Below are positions 26,058 to 33,270 of a stretch of DNA of 64,000 nucleotides, one piece after another. The notes under the pieces are model-generated. The model was not told where the DNA came from and searched no databases. It was given only the letters and a program-made list of their open reading frames with translations. The position numbers and the translations under genes are program-made. Source of the DNA: Taklimakanibacter albus (lineage in GTDB: Bacteria > Pseudomonadota > Alphaproteobacteria > Rhizobiales > Aestuariivirgaceae); the NCBI RefSeq assembly GCF_016595235.1, contig NZ_JAENHL010000007.1, positions 843,834 to 907,833 on the forward strand, given 5' to 3'. Numbering within the stretch: position 1 is the stretch's first letter; every line of letters starts with the position of its first letter.

Positions 26058-27173
26058 TTATTCGTCCTCGACCGCGGCGGCCTGGCTGAACCGGCTCGCC
26101 GGGCCCTGGCTCTGCGGCGGTTGCTGCTTGGAGGCGCGCAGGATGAGCTTCTGCATCTCGTTCTGCTGGACCTGCTGGGCCTGCGCCCATTGCCGCACGA
26201 TCTTCTGCTCCTCGCGCATCTGCTGCACCAGGCTCGCCACCGCGTCGGCGAGCTTCTCCATGGATTCGCCGTCCTGGGCGGAGAGCGCCGGCAGGCCGAG
26301 CCCCGAGGAAACCGGCGCCGGCGCTGAAGCCGACGGAGCCGGCTCGGAGGCGAGCGCCTCGTCGAGTGTCTGGTTGATGCGCTCGATGCCCTTTTGCAGG
26401 CCCGCCACGTCAAGTCTTAGATAATGCGGCACGCTCAGTGTCCCGCTTTCGCCGGCCTGGAGATCGGTGATGGTCGACAGCCAGTCTTCGAGATCGTTGT
26501 AGAACCGGTTCTGCGCCTGGCTGGCCTGCAATTCGAGGAAGCCCAGGATCAGCGATCCGGCGAGACCGAAAAGCGAGGACGAGAAGGCGAGGCCCATGCC
26601 CGACAAGGGCGCCTCGAGGCCGGTCTTGAGCTCCTCGAAGACGGTGGCCGACTGGGCCGAGGAGACGTCGAGCGACCGGATGGCGTCACCGACCGACGTC
26701 ACGGTTTCGAGCAGGCCCCAGAAAGTGCCGAGAAGGCCCAGGAAGATCAGGAGGCCGACCAGGTAGCGCGAGATGTCGCGCGCTTCATCGAGGCGGGAGG
26801 CGAGCGAATCGAGCAGCGAGCGCATCGACAGAGGCGACAGCACGGTGCGGTTAGGCCGGTCGCGGAAGAGCGTCGCCATCGGCCCGAGCAACCGCGGCAG
26901 GTGAGTCGTATCATGGTCGGGGTCGTTGATCTTGAAGCTGTTGACCCAGTTGATCTCGGGCCACAGCCGCCAGACGATGCGGAAGGAATAGCCCACGCCC
27001 AGAATGAGGGCGCCGATGATCACGCCGTTGAGTGCCGGATTGGCCATAAAGGCCCGTTGCATATGAGGAAACAGCACGACCACCAGGATGGTGACGACCA
27101 GCGTGAACACCATCATGCGGACGAGGTAGACTTTCGGCAGTTCGAGAACCGTATGTTCTTTGGCGTCGGTCAT
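26058..27173 (-). CDS. MotA/TolQ/ExbB-like proton channel protein
   Basis: 371 residues with four membrane segments (~19-36, ~49-66, ~137-158, ~195-216), the third and fourth pairing as in MotA/ExbB (LVGLLIFLGLLGTFWGLLETV, and FSSSLFGLAGSLILGFLE). A C-terminal cytoplasmic tail of ~150 residues is predicted coiled coil and Gln-rich. Partner of the MotB-like protein downstream. The role could be envelope stability or force generation; not determined. Confidence 0.85.
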   Translation of the reverse strand: MTDAKEHTVLELPKVYLVRMMVFTLVVTILVVVLFPHMQRAFMANPALNGVIIGALILGVGYSFRIVWRLWPEINWVNSFKINDPDHDTTHLPRLLGPMATLFRDRPNRTVLSPLSMRSLLDSLASRLDEARDISRYLVGLLIFLGLLGTFWGLLETVTSVGDAIRSLDVSSAQSATVFEELKTGLEAPLSGMGLAFSSSLFGLAGSLILGFLELQASQAQNRFYNDLEDWLSTITDLQAGESGTLSVPHYLRLDVAGLQKGIERINQTLDEALASEPAPSASAPAPVSSGLGLPALSAQDGESMEKLADAVASLVQQMREEQKIVRQWAQAQQVQQNEMQKLILRASKQQPPQSQGPASRFSQAAAVEDE

Positions 27174-27323
27174 GGGCGGCTTGGGAACCTCAGGGCGCGG
27201 TAAATGACCGTAAATCTAGACGATTGCGTGGCGGGTTAACAGCGAGACGGTGAAGCTTTTCCGGCGCCTCGTGGTTTCCAGGCGGCGGCTACCTATATTT
27301 CCCGGCGTGGATAGAGGGAGCCC

Positions 27324-28121
27324 ATGGCCCTGCTGCCTTGGTTTGCGTCTCGGGATGTCGTTGCGGCTCTGTGGATGGCGGCATCTGCCGCCGCCCCCGA
27401 TACCGCCACGCCCATCGACAAAATGGATGCTTATATCAAGGACTTGCCGCAAGAGAGGCGCAGCTGGCTGGTCGAGAGCTACGCTTGGGCGAGCGTGATG
27501 TCTCCCGGCATCCTCAAATATCGAACTCCGCCTCAAATCTACGTGACCTGTCCGGAGGGCGGCTGTGCACCGGCCGCCATGGGTAGCCTGAAGACCCTCC
27601 AGTCCTATGCACCTGGCGCGATCGGCCAGCTTACCGGCGCGGCCGACACCTCCGGCATTGAAGTCTACATGGCGCCGGAGCCCGAAGAATTCACCCGGCG
27701 GGATCACGATACCGATACGCTGCTTCGTCTGAACGCCCACATCACGGCCAAGACGATCGTGAACTTTGGCCCTGCCGCCTTTGGACATGTCGCCGCCCCT
27801 TGTTGAACGGTCATGTATTACGACAAACGCACCGGCGTCATCAAAAAGTCGCTGATCTATATCGACAGTGATGCCGCCTCTCACCTGCAGAGCCTGTGCA
27901 TGGCCTTCGAGCTCGTGCGGGCATCAGGCGTGATGAACACTCTCGGCGTGCACCTCTACCACAAGATCAAACCACCAGCGAGCACCTATGTCCTTGGGCT
28001 GGCTGTGACTGCTTACCTGCATGGCCTGCCGGCAATCAGGCCGGGCGACAAATATGAGCAAGTCCTGTCCGTTCTGGAGAACCGTTACGGGCTCACCGGG
28101 AGCCCGCAAGCTCACGACTAG
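27324..28121 (+). pseudogene. DUF2927-like gene interrupted by an in-frame TGA
   Basis: Two open frames in the same register, 27324-27806 and 27813-28121, are separated by one TGA codon (27804-27806) and two sense codons. Joined they give one ~265-residue protein. The join region, ...GHVAAPC-stop-TVMYYDKRTG, continues into LIYIDSDAASHLQSLCMAFELV, a stretch that resembles DUF2927 proteins, where a residue follows the Cys without a break. AGAGGGAG precedes ATG 27324, but the second ATG has no ribosome-binding site. A TGG-to-TGA nonsense change is the simplest explanation. Confidence 0.65.
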
Positions 28122-28792
28122 GCATCGAGCGCCCAGTCGAGCTCGTTCGGCAATTCGCCCCAGCAGTAATCGACATGCAGCACACGCCTGCGGCGTGGCG
28201 AGGTCGAAGCGTCGCTGGCATGGAGCGCCAGGGCCTTCATCGCCAGGAGGCCGCCGGCCTTGACCTCGCACAGGATGGCCTGCCCCTTGACGGCCGCGCT
28301 CTTGACCTCGGCATCGCTCAGGCGCCCCAGGCGATGCGTGCCGGGCAGGACCTTCAGCGCGCCATTGCCGGCATCGCAGTCGTCGAGATGGAGGCGCAGA
28401 TTGAACATCTTCTCGAGCAGGCCGGCCGGCGCCTCGACATGCGGCTGGCCGCCTTTGATCGTCCAGGTGCCGAAGCCCGCGAGCACGACACGGCGCTTCA
28501 CCGCGATGACCCGGTCCTGATGCCAGGGCAGATGCCAGTTGGCATCGGGCGTCTTGTCGAAAGCGAGAACCCGCACCGGCCGCGGTGGTGCACCCGAAAG
28601 CTCGCGCGCTCTCCGCCCGAGCGCGCCTTCAGGACCGATCAATGCTCTGATGGTGGGCGAGAGATCGAACGGCCGCGCGCCGATGCGCACGCCGGCCGCA
28701 TCGAATTCCTCGGCCAGTGTCGCAATGATAGCGACGTCGACGGCGTTCTCGCGGAGCGCGACACCGTCGCGCTCGAAGTCGGACGCCGGCAA
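28118..28792 (-). CDS. Phytanoyl-CoA dioxygenase (PhyH) family protein
   Basis: Fe(II)/2-oxoglutarate oxygenase-like protein, 224 residues. The HxD motif is in WHLPWHQDR (~86-93) and the distal His in LALHASDAS (~190), with an RRVLHVDY end. Substrate unknown. The start is TTG 28792, only 3 bases after the pntB stop and in the same frame, so it is the last gene of the pnt operon. Confidence 0.82.
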   Translation of the reverse strand: MPASDFERDGVALRENAVDVAIIATLAEEFDAAGVRIGARPFDLSPTIRALIGPEGALGRRARELSGAPPRPVRVLAFDKTPDANWHLPWHQDRVIAVKRRVVLAGFGTWTIKGGQPHVEAPAGLLEKMFNLRLHLDDCDAGNGALKVLPGTHRLGRLSDAEVKSAAVKGQAILCEVKAGGLLAMKALALHASDASTSPRRRRVLHVDYCWGELPNELDWALDA

Positions 28793-28795
28793 GCG

Positions 28796-30193
28796 TCAGC
28801 CCATCGCCTTGACGATCTCTTCCGTCATCTTCTTGGCGTCGCCGAACAGCATCATCGTATTGTCGCGATAGAACAGGCCGTTGTCGATGCCGGCATAACC
28901 AGACGACATGCCGCGCTTGATGAACATCACCGTATTCGCCTTCCATACTTCGAGCACCGGCATGCCGAAGATCGGCGAGGTCGGGTCGTCCTTGGCGGCG
29001 GGATTGGTCACGTCATTGGCGCCGATGACGAAGGCGACGTCCGACTGCGCGAATTCGGAATTGATGTCCTCGAGCTCGAACACCTCGTCATAGGGCACGT
29101 TGGCTTCGGCCAGGAGCACGTTCATATGGCCGGGCATGCGGCCCGCCACCGGATGGATGGCGTATTTGACCGTGACGCCCGCTTTCTTGAGATGGTCGGC
29201 CATCTCGCGCAGCGCATGCTGGGCCTGCGCCACCGCCATGCCGTAGCCCGGCACGATGATGACCGAGCCGGCATTCTTCATGATGAAAGCCGCGTCCTCG
29301 GCCGAGCCCTGCTTCACGGGCTTGGCCTCGCCACCGCCCGCCGCGGCTGCGGTCTCGCCGCCGAAGCCGCCCAGAATGACGCTGATGAAGGAACGGTTCA
29401 TGCCCTTGCACATGATGTAGGACAGGATCGCGCCCGACGAGCCGACCAAGGCGCCGGTGATGATGAGCGCGGTATTGGCGAGCGTGAAGCCGATGCCGGC
29501 CGCGGCCCAGCCGGAATAGGAGTTCAGCATCGAGATGACGACCGGCATATCGGCGCCGCCGATCGGCACGATGAGCAAGAGGCCGAGCACCAGGCTGATG
29601 ACGACGATGAGCCAGAAGGCAATGGCGCTCTGGCTGGCGAAGAAGCTGTAGATGCAGACGATGAGCGCCAGGGCGAGCGCGATATTGATGAGATGCCGGG
29701 CCGGCAGGATGATCGGCTTGCCGCTCATCCGCCCGTCGAGCTTGAGGAAGGCGATGATCGAGCCGGTGAAGGTGAGCGCGCCGATGGCGGCGCCGAGCGC
29801 CATCTCCACACGGCTCTGGGCATGGATCTCGCCATTGGTGGCGATGCCGAAAGCCTCCGGCGAATAATAGGCGGCGGCGGCGACGAAGACGGCGGCGAGG
29901 CCGACCAGCGAATGGAAGGCGGCGACGAGCTGCGGCATCGCCGTCATGGCGATGCGTTTGGCGGTGACGGCGCCGATGGCGCCGCCAATGGCGATGCCGC
30001 CGATGATGAGCGCCCAGGCGAGCCCGCTGGCGGGTGCGGCAAGGAGCAGCGTCGTCACGATGGCGAGCCCCATGCCGATCATGCCGTACATGTTGCCCTG
30101 GCGCGATGACTCGGGGCTCGACAGGCCGCGCAGCGCCATGATGAACAAGGCACCGGAAACCAGATAGAGGAAGGCGGCGAGAGAAGCGCTCAT
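28796..30193 (-). CDS. pntB: NAD(P) transhydrogenase subunit beta
   Basis: 465 residues. N-terminal half with 8-9 membrane helices; C-terminal domain III binds NADP(H): VPGYGMAVAQAQH, HPVAGRMPGHMNVLLAEA and GANDVTNPAA. The complex couples hydride transfer from NADH to NADP+ to proton entry. It is separated from pntAA-pntAB by two unrelated secreted-protein genes. Confidence 0.97.
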   Translation of the reverse strand: MSASLAAFLYLVSGALFIMALRGLSSPESSRQGNMYGMIGMGLAIVTTLLLAAPASGLAWALIIGGIAIGGAIGAVTAKRIAMTAMPQLVAAFHSLVGLAAVFVAAAAYYSPEAFGIATNGEIHAQSRVEMALGAAIGALTFTGSIIAFLKLDGRMSGKPIILPARHLINIALALALIVCIYSFFASQSAIAFWLIVVISLVLGLLLIVPIGGADMPVVISMLNSYSGWAAAGIGFTLANTALIITGALVGSSGAILSYIMCKGMNRSFISVILGGFGGETAAAAGGGEAKPVKQGSAEDAAFIMKNAGSVIIVPGYGMAVAQAQHALREMADHLKKAGVTVKYAIHPVAGRMPGHMNVLLAEANVPYDEVFELEDINSEFAQSDVAFVIGANDVTNPAAKDDPTSPIFGMPVLEVWKANTVMFIKRGMSSGYAGIDNGLFYRDNTMMLFGDAKKMTEEIVKAMG

Positions 30194-30195
30194 GA

Positions 30196-30774
30196 CTATT
30201 CCTTGACCAGCTCCATGGTGGCGTCCGGGAACACCACCGTTTCATATTCGGGATAAGCTTCGCGTAGCGCCGCGACCTGTTGCGCATCGCTGCCGCGGAC
30301 CATGTACCAGAGGTCGCCGTCCAGCATGGCGAGCGTCGCCGTGCGCATGAGGGTCTTGCCCTCACCACCGGTCGTCATCACCGTTTCGGTCGGAATGAGC
30401 AGATAAGGCGTTCCGTCCGCCACATGCCCATGCTCGGCCTTGGCCATGTCCATCGTGAAGGAATGCACCGGCAGTGCTTCCAATGTCTGGCCGATGAGGT
30501 CGCCCAGAGCTTTGCGGATGTCGTCTTCGCTCGCTTTGTCGTGCTCGGCCATCTGCTTGATGATGCGCGGCGGGATGGCCTTGACGAGGATGGGCACATC
30601 CTTGCCTTCCATCGCCTTGTCATACATCTCGACGGCCGAATTGAGCATGGTGCTCTCGGCGTCAGTGAGGTCGCGCGCCGAAGCGGTGCCGGCGAGGCAC
30701 AGGACAGCCACAGCCGTCGCGAGCAGTCGAGCCCGGCCATGATGGCGCAGAAATGCAGCGAGTGACGTGCCCAT
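30196..30774 (-). CDS. Secreted protein of unknown function, paralogue X2
   Basis: 192 residues with a signal peptide (LLATAVAVLCLAGTASA, cleavage before RDLTD). The mature part shares with its neighbour X1 the elements RDLT-x-AE at the start, AIPPRI, ADGTPYLLIPTETV in the middle and a short Glu-rich end (ELVKE versus EILKE). No known domain recognised. Two bases separate it from pntB and two from X1. Confidence 0.85.
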   Translation of the reverse strand: MGTSLAAFLRHHGRARLLATAVAVLCLAGTASARDLTDAESTMLNSAVEMYDKAMEGKDVPILVKAIPPRIIKQMAEHDKASEDDIRKALGDLIGQTLEALPVHSFTMDMAKAEHGHVADGTPYLLIPTETVMTTGGEGKTLMRTATLAMLDGDLWYMVRGSDAQQVAALREAYPEYETVVFPDATMELVKE

Positions 30775-30776
30775 GG

Positions 30777-31340
30777 CTATTCCTTCAAGATCTCCGTCTT
30801 GTCGCCGGGAAATTCGATCCCTTTATATTCGGGATACACTTCGACCAGCATGTTGACCTGCTTCGGATCGCTGATCCGCAGCAGGTACCATTTCTCCGTA
30901 TCCATCATCGCCAGCGTGTGCGAGCGCACCGCGATCTTGTCGCCCTGCTCGACCTTGACGACCGTTTCGGTCGGCACGAGCACATAGGGCGTTCCATCCG
31001 CGAGCTCTTTCTCATCACCCTTGGCGAGGTCCATCGCATAGGAATCGATGGTGACCTTGGCCATCGTCTCGGCCATGAGGGCGGCGATGGATTTGAGCAT
31101 CTGCTCCTTGGTGACACCGCTGCGCGTCAGCATATTGTCCATGATGCGCGGCGGGATCGTCGTCTCGACCATCGCCTGCCAGTCCTGCGTGTTCATCAGG
31201 CCGTTGAAGCGCTCCACCGTCTGCGCCAAGGCGGCGCGCTCGGCGGAAGTCAGATCCCTGGCTGAAACGGCGGCGAGCGGCAACAGCCCCATGACCACCG
31301 TCATGAGGCAGAGGCGCGACCATTTCGCCAGAAGGCCCAT
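30777..31340 (-). CDS. Secreted protein of unknown function, paralogue X1
   Basis: 187 residues with a signal peptide (LMTVVMGLLPLAAVSA, cleavage before RDLTS). Similar along its whole length to X2: RDLTSAE start, TIPPRIMDNM, LADGTPYVLVPTETV, LAMMDTEKWYL. The ATG overlaps the pntAB stop (ATGA), so it is translated from the transhydrogenase transcript. Predicted to act outside the cytoplasmic membrane. Confidence 0.85.
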   Translation of the reverse strand: MGLLAKWSRLCLMTVVMGLLPLAAVSARDLTSAERAALAQTVERFNGLMNTQDWQAMVETTIPPRIMDNMLTRSGVTKEQMLKSIAALMAETMAKVTIDSYAMDLAKGDEKELADGTPYVLVPTETVVKVEQGDKIAVRSHTLAMMDTEKWYLLRISDPKQVNMLVEVYPEYKGIEFPGDKTEILKE

Positions 31341-31678
31341 CAATGTCCCTTCGCGGGCGTCTTGGAAGCGCCGGGGTCCTTCTTCTTGTACATCGCCAGC
31401 ATGCGCTGGGTGACGAGGAAGCCGCCGAAGATGTTGACCGAGGCGAGGATGAGCGCCAGGAAGCCGAAGATCATCGCCAGCGTCGAACCCGACGCGATGG
31501 CGCCGGCGCCGACCGCGAGAAGTGCTCCGACCACGATGACCGAGGAGATCGCGTTGGTGACCGACATCAAGGGCGTGTGCAGCGCCGGCGTGACGTTCCA
31601 CACCACATAGTAGCCGACGAACACCGCCAGCACAAAAATCGCGAAAAGCGAGACGAAGGGATCGATCGCATGTTCCAT
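31340..31678 (-). CDS. pntAB: NAD(P) transhydrogenase subunit alpha part 2
   Basis: 112-residue membrane subunit with three helices (segments around [30 protein letters not shown] and [19 protein letters not shown]). The conserved [17 protein letters not shown] signature is intact. Split alpha subunits are normal for this order. Confidence 0.95.
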   Translation of the reverse strand: MEHAIDPFVSLFAIFVLAVFVGYYVVWNVTPALHTPLMSVTNAISSVIVVGALLAVGAGAIASGSTLAMIFGFLALILASVNIFGGFLVTQRMLAMYKKKDPGASKTPAKGH

Positions 31679-31692
31679 CGCGGGGAGCCCCT

Positions 31693-32805
31693 TTAGGATT
31701 TGAACATCTTGTGCACCAGCTCGCCGTCCTTGGCGACAAGCGTGCCGGTGATGATCTCGTCCGCCCAGTCGATCTTGAGCGCCCCGTCCTTGATCAGGGG
31801 ATCGAGGAAGTTCTGCAGATTCCTGGCATAGAGCGGCGAGGCATTGCCGGCCAGCCGGCCGGCGAGATTGAGATTGCCCATGATCGTGACGCCCTTGTGC
31901 ATGACGATCTCGCCCGGCTTCGACAGCGGGCAGTTGCCGCCACGCTCGACCGCGAGATCGACGATCACCGAGCCGGGCTTCATCGTCTCGACCATTTCCT
32001 GAGTCACCAGCACCGGCGCCGGCCGGCCTGGAATAAGGGCGGTGGTGATGACGATATCCTGGATCTTGATATGCTCGGCGACGAGGGCCGCCTGCTTGGC
32101 CTTGTCCTCGGCCGAGAGCTCGCGCGCATAACCGCCGGCGGTCGCCGCATCGGCGACGTCGGCGAAGACGAATTTGGCGCCGAGGCTCTTCACCTGCTCT
32201 TCGGTCGCCTTGCGCACGTCGGTCGCCGACACGATGGCGCCCAGGCGCCGCGCCGTGGCGATGGCCTGAAGACCGGCGACGCCGACGCCCATGATGAAGA
32301 CCTTCGCCGGCGGAACCGTGCCCGCCGCCGTCATCATCATCGGGAAGGCGCGGCCGAATTGCGCCGCGGCGTCGATCACCGCCTTGTAGCCGGCGAGGTT
32401 GGCCTGCGACGACAGCACGTCCATCGACTGGGCGCGCGTGATGCGCGGCATCAGCTCCATGGCGAACAGGGTCAGGCCCTGCTTGGCGAGCGTCTCGAGC
32501 CCTGGCCGGTCGCCATAGGGGTCGAGAATGGCCGCCACCAGGGCGCCCTTCTTGAGCGATCCCGTGGTCCGCGCCTCGGGACGGCGGACGCTGAGCAGAA
32601 TGTCGGCGTCCTGGAGCGCCGCCTCGCCATTGCCGATCTTGGCGCCGGCACCAGCGAAAGCGTCATCCGAAATGAACGCGCCCTTGCCCGCCCCGGCCTC
32701 GACGGCGACGTCGAAACCCTTCTTAATGAAGGCCTTGATGGTGTCGGGCGTCGCCGCAACGCGGCTCTCGCCCGGGAATGTTTCGGCTGAGACCGCGATC
32801 TTCAT
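31693..32805 (-). CDS. pntAA: NAD(P) transhydrogenase subunit alpha part 1
   Basis: 370-residue soluble NAD(H)-binding domain I. It begins [20 protein letters not shown] and has the Rossmann loop [20 protein letters not shown], the [17 protein letters not shown] mobile region and PGRPAPVLV. It is 14 bases from pntAB and 12 bases from the upstream CoxIV gene, consistent with one transcript. Confidence 0.96.
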   Translation of the reverse strand: MKIAVSAETFPGESRVAATPDTIKAFIKKGFDVAVEAGAGKGAFISDDAFAGAGAKIGNGEAALQDADILLSVRRPEARTTGSLKKGALVAAILDPYGDRPGLETLAKQGLTLFAMELMPRITRAQSMDVLSSQANLAGYKAVIDAAAQFGRAFPMMMTAAGTVPPAKVFIMGVGVAGLQAIATARRLGAIVSATDVRKATEEQVKSLGAKFVFADVADAATAGGYARELSAEDKAKQAALVAEHIKIQDIVITTALIPGRPAPVLVTQEMVETMKPGSVIVDLAVERGGNCPLSKPGEIVMHKGVTIMGNLNLAGRLAGNASPLYARNLQNFLDPLIKDGALKIDWADEIITGTLVAKDGELVHKMFKS

Positions 32806-32817
32806 ATGTCGGAGGTC

Positions 32818-33105
32818 CTAGCCGACGTTGACGGCGGTGATCAGTCCGAAGAGCACGAGGGCGCCGGCCGACAGCAGCCAGCGCTCCGAGCCCGAGCGCG
32901 CATCGATGAGAACCGCGATGCAACCGATGATCAGGCCGGCGAAACCGATGAATACATTCAAGGACTTGCCGAAGGCGAAGCAGCTGAGCGCGACGAGCAC
33001 GAAGCCGCAGATGATGCCGAGCGCCACCGAGCCCCGGATAAAGGCGCTATAGGTCCTGCGATGCGCATCCATATCCAGATGGTGGTCGACTGATTGCTCC
33101 GCCAT
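32818..33105 (-). CDS. aa3-type cytochrome c oxidase subunit IV
   Basis: 95-residue membrane protein; MDAHRRTYSAFIRGSVALG followed by FVLVALSCFAFG is the bacterial aa3-type CoxIV signature. The small subunit normally accompanies heme-copper oxidase but is encoded beside pntAA in this group. It is the likely first gene of the leftward CoxIV-pnt-PhyH operon; its promoter should lie in 33106-33270. Confidence 0.85.
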   Translation of the reverse strand: MAEQSVDHHLDMDAHRRTYSAFIRGSVALGIICGFVLVALSCFAFGKSLNVFIGFAGLIIGCIAVLIDARSGSERWLLSAGALVLFGLITAVNVG

Positions 33106-33270
33106 GTCGAAAATCCCCTCAAAACCTTGGAATCTGAGGAGACTTACCTAGCCTAGAGCCTTACCCGCCGCAAGAACTGAGGCCCGGCGCGGCGATGAGT
33201 CCCAGACCCGCCTTCAAAATCCCGCAAAGGAAGGGCAATATCCTCGCCGTTCCCCTGCCCCGGACGGCAC

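Noticed and set aside
27804-27806. TGA after Cys read as selenocysteine
   Set aside because: No selenocysteine insertion hairpin was seen after it and the family is not redox active; nonsense mutation is simpler.
28175-30109. Long plus-strand open frame (about 644 codons)
   Set aside because: Antisense to pntB and PhyH, His/Asp/Arg-rich shadow composition, no domain; the minus-strand genes are certain.
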